From: Xenophilus sp. L33
GTDB taxonomy: Bacteria > Pseudomonadota > Gammaproteobacteria > Burkholderiales > Burkholderiaceae_C
DNA length: 50,482 nucleotides
Assembly: GCF_009765735.1 (NCBI RefSeq)
Contig: NZ_LMUW01000024.1
Coordinates: 1-50,482, forward strand
Direction: 5' to 3'
The translations under genes were made by a program, and so were the position numbers. The notes beneath the pieces are model-generated. The model worked only from the letters and a program-made list of their open reading frames with translations, searched no databases and was not told where the DNA came from. This document shows, one piece after another, positions 15,535-26,771 of the stretch; within the stretch, counting starts at the first letter, position 1, and every line of letters begins with the position of its first letter.

Positions 15535-15786
15535 ATGCAGGTCCAGGTGCGCTATTTCGCCTCGGTGCGCGAGGGCCTCGGAACCGGCGCGGAGACGGTC
15601 GAGACCGACGCGGCCGACCTGGCGGGGCTGCGCGACCAGCTGATCGCCCGCGGCGAGCCCAGCGCCAGCGCACTGGCCCGGGGCCGCGCGGTGCGCATGG
15701 CGCTGGACCAGGTCATGAGCGCCGAGACGGCGCCGCTGCGCGACGGCTGCGAAGTGGCCTTCTTCCCGCCGGTCACGGGCGGCTGA
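15535..15786 (+). CDS. moaD: Molybdopterin synthase sulfur carrier subunit MoaD
   Basis: An 83-residue ubiquitin-like protein ending in VTGG, the Gly-Gly tail that is adenylated and thiocarboxylated for sulfur delivery to MoaE. The N-terminus VQVRYFASVREGLG and C-terminal EVAFFPPVTGG are diagnostic. ATG 15535 lies 5 nt after moeA. Its partner moaE is not adjacent: a DapA-like gene on the opposite strand sits between them. Confidence 0.95.
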   Translation: MQVQVRYFASVREGLGTGAETVETDAADLAGLRDQLIARGEPSASALARGRAVRMALDQVMSAETAPLRDGCEVAFFPPVTGG

Positions 15787-15801
15787 CGACCCATCGGCGG
15801 T

Positions 15802-16677
15802 TCAGAAGCCTGCCTGCAGCCGCTGCAGGCGCTCCCGCAGCGCGCCCGACGCACGCGTCATCGGCGCGCGAAGCTCGTCCCGCATCAGCCCGTCGGCCGC
15901 CAGCGCCGCCTTCAGCGGCCCGGGATTGGCTTCCGCGAACAGCGCCTCGACCAGCGGCAGCAGCGCCTGCCATTCCGCCCGCGCCGCCGCCAGCCGTCCT
16001 TCGCCCAGGAGGCGCAGCACCGCGACGAAGCGCTCGGTCCGCAGATGCGCGCTGGCCGCGATCGCGCCCGCGCCGCCTTCGGCGACCGTGCCGAACAACT
16101 GGGCATCCTCGCCGGCCAGCACCTGCAGCCGGCCGTCGGCGATCAGCGCGCGGGTCTTGGCCGCGTCGCCGCCGCAATCCTTGATCGCCCGGATGCGCGG
16201 ATCGGCCGCCAGCGCCAGCAGCGTCTCGCGCTCGATCACGCTGCCGGTGCGATAGGGGATGTCGTAGACCACCAGCGGTTGTCGGGCGGCGCCGGCGATC
16301 GCATCGAACCATTGCAGCAGGCCGGCCTGCGACGGCCGGATGTAGCTCGGCGCCGGCACCAGCAGGCCCGCCAGTCCGGCATCGGCCAGGCGGCGCACCC
16401 AGGCCAGCGTCTTGCCGAGGTGGTAGCCCGACAGGCCCATGATCCGCGGCAGCCGCGGCGCGGCCCGGGCGACGGTGCCGAGCACCGCCCATTGCTCGTC
16501 CTCGTCGAGCGCAGCCGCCTCGCCGGTCGAGCCGCAGACGACGAAGCCGGCGATGCCACTCGGCGCCAGGCGCTCGACCAGCGCGGCCAGGGCCGGATGG
16601 TCGACCGCGCCGTCGCGCAACGGCGTCACCAGCGGGATCCAGAGGCCCGAGAAATCGGGGGAGGTTGAGACTTGCAC
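15802..16677 (-). CDS. Dihydrodipicolinate synthase family lyase (DapA-like)
   Basis: A 291-residue class I aldolase-fold protein. GSTGE (49-53), Tyr138 in VVYDIPYRTG and Schiff-base Lys166 in IRAIKDCGGD are the conserved DHDPS/NAL residues, so a pyruvate-type Schiff-base reaction is expected. It may be a paralogue rather than the lysine-pathway DapA: Arg138-equivalent and the substrate loop cannot be settled by eye. The GTG at 16677 is chosen because AAGGATG lies 7 nt upstream and it gives the usual length; ATG 16746 would add 23 unrelated residues. It lies convergent with moaD and divergent from moaE. Confidence 0.85.
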   Translation of the reverse strand: MQVSTSPDFSGLWIPLVTPLRDGAVDHPALAALVERLAPSGIAGFVVCGSTGEAAALDEDEQWAVLGTVARAAPRLPRIMGLSGYHLGKTLAWVRRLADAGLAGLLVPAPSYIRPSQAGLLQWFDAIAGAARQPLVVYDIPYRTGSVIERETLLALAADPRIRAIKDCGGDAAKTRALIADGRLQVLAGEDAQLFGTVAEGGAGAIAASAHLRTERFVAVLRLLGEGRLAAARAEWQALLPLVEALFAEANPGPLKAALAADGLMRDELRAPMTRASGALRERLQRLQAGF

Positions 16678-16927
16678 GCAGCATCCTTTCGGGAATCGAC
16701 CGATGGAGAAACCACCGTCGGATGCGCGCACGAACCATCGAGCCAATGAGCCTTGCAGTCCCGTCGCTCATCCGACGACGGAACCGAAGCTCCGGTCAGA
16801 CGAGCTCGGGTTTTTGGGCTTTGCCCAGCAGGCGCGCGTCGCTCGCCGCCGCTTCAAGTGAAGACGGACGGTGGGGCGCGGCGCTGCGGGGCATCGGCGA
16901 AGTCTATCGCAGTGCCACAATCCGCCG

Positions 16928-17407
16928 ATGCCCGCGCCCCGTGTTTCCATCCGCACCGAAGACTTCGACCTGCAGCAGGAGATCGCCGCCTTGCGCGGCG
17001 GCGATGCACGGGTCGGCGCGGTCTGCAGCTTCGTCGGCACGGTGCGCGACCGCAACGACGGCAGCACGGTCGCCTCGATGGAGCTGGAGCACTACCCCGG
17101 CATGACCGAGAAGGCGATCGAATCGATGATCGACCAGGCGCACCAGCGCTTCGACATCCTGGGCGCGCGCGTGGTCCACCGCGTCGGCCTCCTGCAGCCG
17201 ATGGACCAGATCATGATGGTCGCGGTGGTCTCGTCGCACCGCGGCGAATCCTTCCAGGCCTGCGAATTCCTGATGGACTACCTCAAGACCCAGGCCCCGT
17301 TCTGGAAGAAGGAACAGACGCCCGAAGGCGCCCGCTGGGTCGATGCGCGGGCCGCGGACGATGCGGCGGTCGCGCGCTGGGGGATCGTGGCCGGCAACGC
17401 CGGCTGA
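16928..17407 (+). CDS. moaE: Molybdopterin synthase catalytic subunit MoaE
   Basis: A 159-residue MoaE that converts cyclic pyranopterin monophosphate to molybdopterin with MoaD. It shows GAVCSFVGTVRDRN, LEHYPGMTEKAI, RVGLLQPMDQIMMVAVVSSHR, FLMDYLKTQAPFWKKE, including the catalytic lysines. ATG 16928 is used; an earlier in-frame ATG at 16871 gives an unrelated N-terminus. It is transcribed apart from moaD, with 250 bp between it and the divergent DapA-like start. Confidence 0.95.
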   Translation: MPAPRVSIRTEDFDLQQEIAALRGGDARVGAVCSFVGTVRDRNDGSTVASMELEHYPGMTEKAIESMIDQAHQRFDILGARVVHRVGLLQPMDQIMMVAVVSSHRGESFQACEFLMDYLKTQAPFWKKEQTPEGARWVDARAADDAAVARWGIVAGNAG

Positions 17408-17437
17408 GCCGGGCCGGGCCGCCGCCGGGCCGTGACA

Positions 17438-18430
17438 TCACTGTGCCTGGTAACCGCTCGACTTGATGATCTGTGCCCAGGTCTGCGTGTAGGTATGCAC
17501 GCGGCCGGCGAACTGCCCCTGCGGCATGTAGTCGACCGTCAGGCCGAGCGCCGTCAGCTTGTCGCGCACCTCCGGCATCTTCAACACCTTGGACAGCGCC
17601 GCGCCGAAGCGGTCGATCGCCGGCTGCGGCGTGCCGACCGGCGCGAAGATGCCGTAGTAGGGCAGGTCTTCCAGCCCGGTGAGGCCCAGTTCGCCGAAAG
17701 TCGGCACCTGCGGCAGCAGGGCCTGTCGCTTGTCGCCGATCACCGCGACGATGCGCACCCGCCCGGCCTTCTGGTTCTCGATGAAGTCCGGCACGCCGGC
17801 GATGCCGGCGGAGATCTGGTTGCCCAGCATGTCGGACATCATCGGCGCGCTGCCGCGGTAGGGAGCGGCCTGCAGGTCGAGCTTGTACTTGGCGCCGATC
17901 AGCTTGACCAGGAATTCCGGAATGGACGCCGGCGCCGGGATGCCGATCGAATCCTTGCCGCCGCGTTCGCTGCGCACCCAGTTGACGTACTCGTTCATGG
18001 TCTTGGCCGGCGTGCCGCCCGAGACCGCCAGCACGTTGGCGAAGGTGGCGAAGCCGGCCACTGCCACGAAGTCGTGCTCCGGATCGAAGCCCGGGTTCTT
18101 CACCACCTGCGGCAGGATCGAGATGGTGTGGTCGTGCGAGAGGAAGAAGGTCTTGCCGTCCGGTGCCGAGCCCTTGAGCAGCTGGGCCGCGATCTGGCCG
18201 CCGGCGCCGCCGCGGTTGTCGACCACCACCGTGGTGCCGAGTTCGTCGTTGAGCTTGTCGGCCAGCACCCGGGCGATGACGTCGGTGCCGCCGCCGGCCG
18301 GGAAGCCGACCAGCAGCCGGATCTGGTTGCTGTTCATCTGGGCAAGGCTCAACCCGCTGGCGGCCAGCAGGCCGGCTCCCAGGACAGTGCGCATCAGGCG
18401 CAGCGCGCCCCTCCGGCTTGACTTCTGCAT
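17438..18430 (-). CDS. Tripartite tricarboxylate transporter substrate-binding protein (Bug/TctC family)
   Basis: A 330-residue periplasmic binding protein. It starts with a basic region and hydrophobic signal ([19 protein letters not shown], cleavage after about residue 31), then the Bug signature [24 protein letters not shown] and [15 protein letters not shown]. Such proteins capture carboxylates and other small acids. No TctA/TctB membrane genes are next to it, so it is an orphan binding protein, common in this group. It is divergent from clpB, with 93 bp between starts. Confidence 0.93.
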   Translation of the reverse strand: MQKSSRRGALRLMRTVLGAGLLAASGLSLAQMNSNQIRLLVGFPAGGGTDVIARVLADKLNDELGTTVVVDNRGGAGGQIAAQLLKGSAPDGKTFFLSHDHTISILPQVVKNPGFDPEHDFVAVAGFATFANVLAVSGGTPAKTMNEYVNWVRSERGGKDSIGIPAPASIPEFLVKLIGAKYKLDLQAAPYRGSAPMMSDMLGNQISAGIAGVPDFIENQKAGRVRIVAVIGDKRQALLPQVPTFGELGLTGLEDLPYYGIFAPVGTPQPAIDRFGAALSKVLKMPEVRDKLTALGLTVDYMPQGQFAGRVHTYTQTWAQIIKSSGYQAQ

Positions 18431-18475
18431 CGATCGGCTCCAAATGTGATCTGGTGGAAAAAGCGTCCGTCCGGT

Positions 18476-18504
18476 CTTGATTTCGGTTCGGAACAGCCCT
18501 ATTT
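18476..18504 (+). promoter_or_regulatory. Candidate sigma-32 heat-shock promoter of clpB
   Basis: CTTGATT (18476-18482), 14 nt, CCCTATTT (18497-18504), close to the sigma-32 consensus CTTGAAA and CCCCATNT at proper spacing. It lies 20 nt before the clpB start. Confidence 0.7.
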
Positions 18505-18523
18505 TGAATGCAGGAATCAAGCC

Positions 18524-21145
<2,622 letters not shown>

Positions 21146-21150
21146 GCCCG

Positions 21151-21483
21151 ATGGTCAATTTCATCTTCCGGCTGGTCTTCTTCGCCTTCGGGCTGCTGTT
21201 CGCGGTGGCCCTGACCTTCGCCTTGTTGCTGCTGGCGGCGGTCTGGGGCCTGCGCTATTTCTGGGCGCGGCTCACCGGCCGCCCGATCCAGCCCTGGGTG
21301 ATGCGCTTCGACCCGCGCGGCGGCTTCGACCGCTTCCGGGCCGCGGCGCGGCCGGCCGAGCCGACCGCGGCCGACGTGGTCGGTGCGCGGGCCCGCGGCG
21401 AGGCGGCCGACAGCCCGATCCGGCTGCGCGATCCCGACGTCATCACCGACGTTCAAGCCCGACCGGCCCAGCGGGCCGACTGA
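21151..21483 (+). CDS. Small membrane protein of unknown function
   Basis: A 110-residue protein with an N-terminal hydrophobic region (residues 3-32, long enough for one segment and perhaps a hairpin), a short basic stretch, and an Arg/Asp-rich cytoplasmic tail. It starts 5 nt after clpB and so is likely co-transcribed. I do not recognise the family. Confidence 0.65.
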   Translation: MVNFIFRLVFFAFGLLFAVALTFALLLLAAVWGLRYFWARLTGRPIQPWVMRFDPRGGFDRFRAAARPAEPTAADVVGARARGEAADSPIRLRDPDVITDVQARPAQRAD

Positions 21484-21522
21484 ACGCACGGGCGCCTTCC
21501 TGGCGCCCGTTCAAAATAGCGG

Positions 21523-21936
21523 ATGCCCACGCCGCCTCCGCCTCTCCTGATCGACCCACTCGAGGTCGAGTTCAGCGCCATCCGAGCGCAAGGCGCCGGC
21601 GGCCAGAACGTCAACAAGGTCTCCAGCGCGGTGCACCTGCGCTACGACATTCCCGCCAGTTCGCTGCCCGGGGACGTCAAGGAGCGGCTGCTCGCCCTGC
21701 GCGACAGCCGCATCACGCACGAAGGCGTGCTGGTGCTGAAGGCCCAGCGCCATCGCAGCCAGGACGTGAACCGCGCGGACGCGCTGGCGCGACTGCAGGA
21801 ACTGGTCGACAGCGTGGCGACGCCGCCGCGGGTGCGCCGCGCCACCAAGCCGACCTACGGCTCCAGGCAGCGGCGGCTCGCCGGCAAGAGCCAGCGCTCG
21901 GAAATCAAGAGTCTGCGAGGGCCCGTGCGGGACTGA
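21523..21936 (+). CDS. arfB: Alternative ribosome-rescue factor ArfB (aminoacyl-tRNA hydrolase)
   Basis: A 137-residue class I release-factor-like protein with the catalytic GGQ in RAQGAGGQNVNKVSSAVHLR and no codon-recognition domains. It hydrolyses peptidyl-tRNA on stalled ribosomes; the basic C-terminal tail (RRLAGKSQRS) is the part that enters the empty mRNA channel. It runs 32 bp into the 3' end of the convergent SulP gene. Confidence 0.93.
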   Translation: MPTPPPPLLIDPLEVEFSAIRAQGAGGQNVNKVSSAVHLRYDIPASSLPGDVKERLLALRDSRITHEGVLVLKAQRHRSQDVNRADALARLQELVDSVATPPRVRRATKPTYGSRQRRLAGKSQRSEIKSLRGPVRD

Positions 21937-23614
21937 AGTCGGCCGCGTCGCACCGCAGCGCGGCCAGCGCTTCGGCATCGGTGCGGTAGTTGAAGAGCAG
22001 CGGACCTGGCGCCAGCAGCCCGGCGCGTTCCAGCACCTGCTGCGCCGGCAGCTTGAGGCCCGACACGTGCAGCCGCACGCCCCGCGATTCGAGCAGCCGG
22101 CGGATGCCGCCGAACACCTCGGCGCCCGTGATGTCGATGCGGTTGATCGGATGCGCGAAGAGGCACACGTCGGTGAGGCCCGGCCGTTCGGCCAGCGCCG
22201 TGCTGATGTCGCGCTCCAGCGTGCTGGCGGAGGCGAAGTCCAGTTCGGCGTCCATGCGCAGCGCATAGAGATGCGGCGCCAGCAGCGGCAGGTGCCACAG
22301 GTGGCGGTCGCGCAGGCTGCCGTCGGCATGCAGGCCGACCTCGATGATGCGCGGGTGCAGGTGCCGGTACATGTAGTGCGCCAGCGCGGCCAGCAGGCCG
22401 CCGAGCACGCCCCAGTAGATCGACGGCGCGGTGGCGATGGTCAGCGCGAAGGTGCCGAAGGCGATCGCCGCCTCGATGCGCGAGATGCGCCAAAGCGCGA
22501 CGAAGGCCGAGGGCTTCAGCAGCCCGAGGGTCGCGGTCGCCACGATCGCCGCCAGCACCGCTTGCGGCACGTGGTACAGCAGCGGCATCGCCCACAGCAG
22601 CGCGGCCGCCACCACCGCGACGCTGAAGAGTGTCGCCCATTGGGTCTTCGCGCCCGCATACAGCGTGATGGCCGAGCGCGAGAAGGACGAGCTGGTCGGG
22701 AAGGAGCCGGTCAGCCCGGAAGCGATCTTGGCCAGGCCCTGGCCGATCAGGTCCTGGTTCTCGTTCCAGAGCCTGCCGGCGCGGGCGTTGTCGACCTTGG
22801 CGCTCGACGCGGTCTCCAGGAAGCTCACCAGCGTGATCAGGAAGGCCGGCAGCAGCAGCTGGCCCAGCTCGTCGAGGGTGAGGCCGCCCGGCCAGTAGAA
22901 GTGCGGCAGGCCCGAGGGCAGGGCGCCGATCACCGCGCCGCCGGTGAGCGCATAGCCGACCGCCGCGCTGATCGCGGCCGCCGCGCCGACCAGCGCCATC
23001 GTGGTCGGGAAGCGCGGCAGCAGCCGCTTGCCCAGCCACAGCGTGGCCATGCCGCCGAGGCCGAAGGCGATCGCGATGAAGTCGGGCGGCGGCCCGTGCG
23101 CCAGCTGCGTCACCGAGCGCCCGGTGTAGCCCAGCAGCGCCGGCAGTTGCGACCAGGTGATGAGCACCGCCGCGCCCTGCGTAAAGCCCATCAGCACCGG
23201 CGAATTGACCAGCCGCAGCAGCCAGCCGAAGCGGGCGGCGCCGAGCAGCAGCTGCATCGCGCCCGACAGCAGGGTGAGCCAGGCCGCGTAGGCCACCCAC
23301 TCGCGGCTGCCGGCGATTGCCAGCGGCGCCAGCGAGGCGCCCACCAGCAGCGAGGTGAGGGCGGTCGGGCCGACCGACAGCCGGGCCGACGAACTGAAGA
23401 GCACCGCCACCAGCGCCGGCAGCAGCGCGGCATAGACGCCGGTGACCAGCGGCATGCCGGCGAGCGCCGCGTAGGCCACGCCTTGCGGGATCACCATCAG
23501 GGCGACCGTGATGCCCGCGGTGGCTTCGTTGGCGAGCAGCGCCCGGTCGGGCCGCGGCCAGCCCAGGAAGGGCAGCCAGCGCAAGAGGCGCTCGCGCGTC
23601 AGGCCTTGGGCCAT
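21905..23614 (-). CDS. SulP family anion transporter with STAS domain
   Basis: A 569-residue inner-membrane protein. The transmembrane domain (about residues 30-420) has the SulP signature IPQGVAYAALAGMPLVTGVYAALLP and SFSRSAI; a cytoplasmic STAS domain (about 440-555) follows with DITGAEVF. It is likely a sulfate, bicarbonate or dicarboxylate transporter; the substrate cannot be read. ATG 23614 is chosen; the frame is open further upstream but only through unrelated sequence of the AraC gene. Its last codons overlap arfB on the other strand. Confidence 0.92.
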   Translation of the reverse strand: MAQGLTRERLLRWLPFLGWPRPDRALLANEATAGITVALMVIPQGVAYAALAGMPLVTGVYAALLPALVAVLFSSSARLSVGPTALTSLLVGASLAPLAIAGSREWVAYAAWLTLLSGAMQLLLGAARFGWLLRLVNSPVLMGFTQGAAVLITWSQLPALLGYTGRSVTQLAHGPPPDFIAIAFGLGGMATLWLGKRLLPRFPTTMALVGAAAAISAAVGYALTGGAVIGALPSGLPHFYWPGGLTLDELGQLLLPAFLITLVSFLETASSAKVDNARAGRLWNENQDLIGQGLAKIASGLTGSFPTSSSFSRSAITLYAGAKTQWATLFSVAVVAAALLWAMPLLYHVPQAVLAAIVATATLGLLKPSAFVALWRISRIEAAIAFGTFALTIATAPSIYWGVLGGLLAALAHYMYRHLHPRIIEVGLHADGSLRDRHLWHLPLLAPHLYALRMDAELDFASASTLERDISTALAERPGLTDVCLFAHPINRIDITGAEVFGGIRRLLESRGVRLHVSGLKLPAQQVLERAGLLAPGPLLFNYRTDAEALAALRCDAADFSPARALADS

Positions 23615-23679
23615 GGAGCGCGATGGGAGGGTGCTTGCACCCGCCGATGATACAAAGCGCGACCGCTGAAACCGGCCGG

Positions 23680-24546
23680 CTACGCGCGCTTCTTGTGCTG
23701 GAAGGCGGTCGGCGACTGGCCGGTGGCGGCCTTGAACATCGCGCAGAAGGCGCTGTCGGTGGCGTAGCCGCTGGCCGAGGCGACCTGGCTCACCGCCATG
23801 CCGCGCGCCAGCAGCGGCAGCGCATGGGCCAGCACCGCCTGCTGGCGCCAGCGCTGCCAGCTCATGCCGAGCTGGTCGCGAAAGAGCCGCGCCACCGTGC
23901 GTTCGCTGGCGCCGATCGCGTGCGCCCGCTCGGCCAGGGTGGCGCGGTTGGCCGGGTTGCGCAGCATCGCCTCGCACAGCTGGCGCAGGCGCTTGTCGGC
24001 CGGCAGCGGCACGTCGATGCGGATCTGGGTGGCGCGCTCCAGCTCGTCGACCAGCAGCGGCGCGATCCAGCGCTCGCGCTGCGGCGCCTGCGGGTCGGCG
24101 GGCGGGCGGCCGTCGGGCGTGGTGTCGAGCGCCAGCATGAGGGCGCGCATCAGCGGGCTGATCTCGAGCACCTCGCACTTGTCCCAGCCCGGGCCGAGCC
24201 AGGCGTGCAGGTAGACGGTGCGCAGCTCGGCGTCCTCGATCAGGCTGATGCTGTGCGGCATGTCCGGCGGCACCCAGAGCGCGCGCGAGGGCGGCACGAT
24301 GTAGCTGCCCTCCAGCGTGCTCAGGCGGATCACGCCGCGGGTCGAGAAGGTCAGCTGCGGCCAGGGATGCGCATGCAGCTCGACCAGCGTGTCGGCCTTC
24401 AGGAAGTGCTCCTTGGCGCGCAGCGGTCGCAGCGCATCGGGTGCGTACAGGTGCGGCGTCAGGGGGCCGATGCTGGTGGCGGGCGCGGAGGAAGGCGCCG
24501 CCGTGGGCGTGGCGGTCGCCGGTGGGGTGGCGGTCGTGGGCGGCAT
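23680..24546 (-). CDS. AraC-family transcriptional regulator
   Basis: A 288-residue protein with an N-terminal cupin sensor (about residues 30-115, ELHAHPWPQLTFSTRGVIRL and IVPPSRALWVPPDMPHSI) and a C-terminal double HTH (TLAERAHAIGASERTVARLFR, SQVASASGYATDSAFCAMFKAATGQSP). The first 25 residues are Ala/Pro/Thr-rich, so an internal start is possible though none is marked by a ribosome site. It is divergent from the MFS permease gene, with 89 bp between, and probably controls it. Confidence 0.92.
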   Translation of the reverse strand: MPPTTATPPATATPTAAPSSAPATSIGPLTPHLYAPDALRPLRAKEHFLKADTLVELHAHPWPQLTFSTRGVIRLSTLEGSYIVPPSRALWVPPDMPHSISLIEDAELRTVYLHAWLGPGWDKCEVLEISPLMRALMLALDTTPDGRPPADPQAPQRERWIAPLLVDELERATQIRIDVPLPADKRLRQLCEAMLRNPANRATLAERAHAIGASERTVARLFRDQLGMSWQRWRQQAVLAHALPLLARGMAVSQVASASGYATDSAFCAMFKAATGQSPTAFQHKKRA

Positions 24547-24635
24547 TCTTTCGACAAATGTTATCTCTGTATCGCCATTCTGACGCCGGGCCGCCTCTTA
24601 GGATTCAGTCCCCAGCCAGAGACTTGTAGCAATCC

Positions 24636-25883
24636 ATGTCATCACTTTCGAGCGCCCGCCCGGCCCCAGGCCCGACCCTGCGATCCGACGTCCGGCTGAT
24701 CGGCCTGGTCGGCCTGGCGCATTCGATCAGCCACTTCAGCCAGCTGCTGCTGCCCTCGCTGTTCCTGTGGCTCAAGGACGCCTTCCATGTCAGCTACACC
24801 GAGCTGGGCGCGGTGCTGACCGTGTTCTTCGTGGTCTCCTGCACGGTGCAGGCGGCCTCGGGTTTCGTGGTCGACCGGCTGGGGCCGCGGCCGGTGCTGT
24901 TCCTCGGGCTCGGGATGATCGGCCTGGCCGCCTTCGGCTACGCGGCGGCGCAGAGCTACTGGATGCTGATCGCGGTCGCGGTGATCGCCGGCATCGGCAA
25001 CGGCGTCTTCCATCCGGTCGACTACACGCTCTTCAACCGCAAGGTGGCGCCCACGCGCCTGGGCCACGCCTACAGCGTGCACGGCATCACCGGCAGCCTG
25101 GGCTGGGCGATGGCGCCGGCCTTCCTGGTGCCGATCGCGATCGCGTCCTCCTGGCGGGTCGCGCTGGCCGCGGCCGGCGTGCTGGCCCTGGCGGTGCTGC
25201 TGGTGCTGTGGCTGAACCGCGATGCGCTCTCGCTCGACGTCCAGGCGGTGCGCAAGGACACCGGCGCCGACGTCGCGGCCGGCGGCGAATTCGCCTTCCT
25301 GCGCATCCCGGCGGTGTGGATGTGCTTCGGCTTCTTCTTTTTCTACGCGATGTCGCTCAGCGTGGTGCAGACCTTCGCGCCCGCCGCGGCCGGCCGCCTG
25401 CACGAGGTGCCGGTGGCCTGGATCGCGATGTGCCTGACGATCTACATGGTCTGCAGCGCCGGCGGCATGGTGACCGGCGGCTTCCTGGCCTCGGACCCGT
25501 CGCGCTGCGAGCGCATCGTCGGCCTGGGTTTCGGGCTCGCGGCCGGCATCGCGCTGGCGCTGGCCTTCGTCGACCTGGGGCCGGTGTGGGTGCCGGTGAT
25601 GTTCGGCGCGATGGGCTTCTCGACCGGCATCGCCGGGCCGTCGCGCGACCTGCTGGTGAAGCGCTCGACGCCGGCCAATGCCAGCGGCCGGGTCTACGGC
25701 GTGGTCTACGCCGGGCTCGACATCGGGCAGGCGGTGGCGCCGCTGATCTTCGGCCGGCTGATGGACCACGCGCAATACACCAGCGTCATCGTCGGGTTGG
25801 CGCTGGTGCAGGGCGTGCTGATCGTCAGCGCGTTCAACGTGCGGCGGGCCCGGCGCGAGGCGCTGGTGCCGCAGGCGGCCTGA
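24636..25883 (+). CDS. MFS transporter (fosmidomycin-resistance-like)
   Basis: A 415-residue permease with 12 predicted membrane segments. GFVVDRLGPRPVL is the loop 2-3 motif, and GIGNGVFHPVDYTLFNR plus HGITGSLGWAMAP resemble the Fsr branch. It likely exports a drug or small molecule. The divergent AraC gene suggests inducible expression. No further gene is co-transcribed. Confidence 0.88.
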   Translation: MSSLSSARPAPGPTLRSDVRLIGLVGLAHSISHFSQLLLPSLFLWLKDAFHVSYTELGAVLTVFFVVSCTVQAASGFVVDRLGPRPVLFLGLGMIGLAAFGYAAAQSYWMLIAVAVIAGIGNGVFHPVDYTLFNRKVAPTRLGHAYSVHGITGSLGWAMAPAFLVPIAIASSWRVALAAAGVLALAVLLVLWLNRDALSLDVQAVRKDTGADVAAGGEFAFLRIPAVWMCFGFFFFYAMSLSVVQTFAPAAAGRLHEVPVAWIAMCLTIYMVCSAGGMVTGGFLASDPSRCERIVGLGFGLAAGIALALAFVDLGPVWVPVMFGAMGFSTGIAGPSRDLLVKRSTPANASGRVYGVVYAGLDIGQAVAPLIFGRLMDHAQYTSVIVGLALVQGVLIVSAFNVRRARREALVPQAA

Positions 25884-25907
25884 AGCCGCCGCGCACCTGT
25901 ACGCGCC

Positions 25908-26420
25908 TCAGGCTGCGATCAGGGCGTCCAGCCGGCGCAGGCCCTCGATGGTCCTGACGCAGGCCTCGGCCACCTCGGTGCCCTTGACCGCGAAATGCTG
26001 GTGGAAGTATTTGCGGTGCTCCACGTGCTCGTGGAAGTGGTGCGGCGTCAGCACCGCCGACAGCACCGGCACGTCGGTTTCCAGCTGAACCGTCATGAGC
26101 GCGTTCACCACCGTGGTGGCGACGAACTCGTGGCGGTAGATGCCGCCGTCGACCACCAGCGCGCAGCCGATGATCGCGGCGTAGCGGCCCGACAGCGCGA
26201 GCCGCTTGGCGTGCAGCGGGATCTCGAAGGCGCCCGGCACGTCGAAGACGTCGATGGTGTCGAGCGGCACGCCCTGGCGCTTCATCTCGGCCAGGAAGGC
26301 GTCGCGCGCCTGGTGGACGATGTCCGAATGCCATTGCGCCTGCACGAAGGCGATGCGCCGGCCGCGCGCTGCGTCCGATGCGGTGATGGCGGAAAGGGGA
26401 AGGTCGTTGATCTGACTCAT
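25908..26420 (-). CDS. ribH2: 6,7-dimethyl-8-ribityllumazine synthase, type II
   Basis: A 170-residue lumazine synthase, the penultimate step of riboflavin synthesis. The segments FDVPGAFEIPLHAKRLALSGRYAAI, VVDGGIYRHEFVA and VLTPHHFHEH match the decameric type II enzyme known from Brucella and rhizobia rather than the usual icosahedral RibH, whose 'GSxGNKG'-type loops are absent. ATG 26420 has AAAGG 7 nt upstream. The gene is alone behind an FMN riboswitch. In Brucella type II enzymes act as a second lumazine synthase; whether the genome also has a type I copy cannot be seen here. Confidence 0.9.
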   Translation of the reverse strand: MSQINDLPLSAITASDAARGRRIAFVQAQWHSDIVHQARDAFLAEMKRQGVPLDTIDVFDVPGAFEIPLHAKRLALSGRYAAIIGCALVVDGGIYRHEFVATTVVNALMTVQLETDVPVLSAVLTPHHFHEHVEHRKYFHQHFAVKGTEVAEACVRTIEGLRRLDALIAA

Positions 26421-26472
26421 GGTTTGCCTTTGCAAGGGTTTCCTGAATCAGGGCGCACGAACCCGCGGACGA

Positions 26473-26496
26473 GGCCGGCGCGCGAAGACGCCGGCC
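26473..26496 (-). promoter_or_regulatory. GC-rich hairpin between FMN aptamer and ribH2 start
   Basis: GGCCGGCG and CGCCGGCC form an eight-pair stem with an eight-base loop, about 55 nt before the ribH2 ATG and just after the aptamer. No T-run follows, so it is a candidate expression-platform element acting on translation or Rho access. Confidence 0.45.
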
Positions 26497-26514
26497 CGGC
26501 CACGGGGTCGCGCT

Positions 26515-26661
26515 CTCTTTCATCCGGACTGTGACCGTCGGCCCCGGGATCCCACCGGGTCTGCTGACCCCGGGGCTCGTGTCGAGCCCCGGGCGCTCGC
26601 GGGCTTGTGCGAACGAGTCGCCATCACCGCCGGTGGGGAATCGCACCCCGCCCTGAGAACG
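26515..26661 (-). ncRNA. FMN riboswitch (RFN element)
   Basis: On the minus strand the conserved RFN blocks occur in order: GTTCTCAGGGCGGGGTGCGA (26642-26661), CCCCACCGGCGGTGAT, a variable GC-rich arm (CCCGGGGCTCGAC / GAGCCCCGGG), AGCAGACCCGGTG, and CCGACGGTCACAGTCCGGATG near the end. This is the full FMN-sensing aptamer. It precedes ribH2 by about 95 nt and should repress it when FMN is plentiful. Confidence 0.96.
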
Positions 26662-26771
26662 CTTGGCCGCGGATTGCGCCGCAGCCGGCCGCGATTGTAG
26701 GCAGCGGCGCGGCGCCGCGCTGTCACGTTCGAGCCAAGACCTTGGAGCCCGCGATGGCGCCGGCAATCCGC

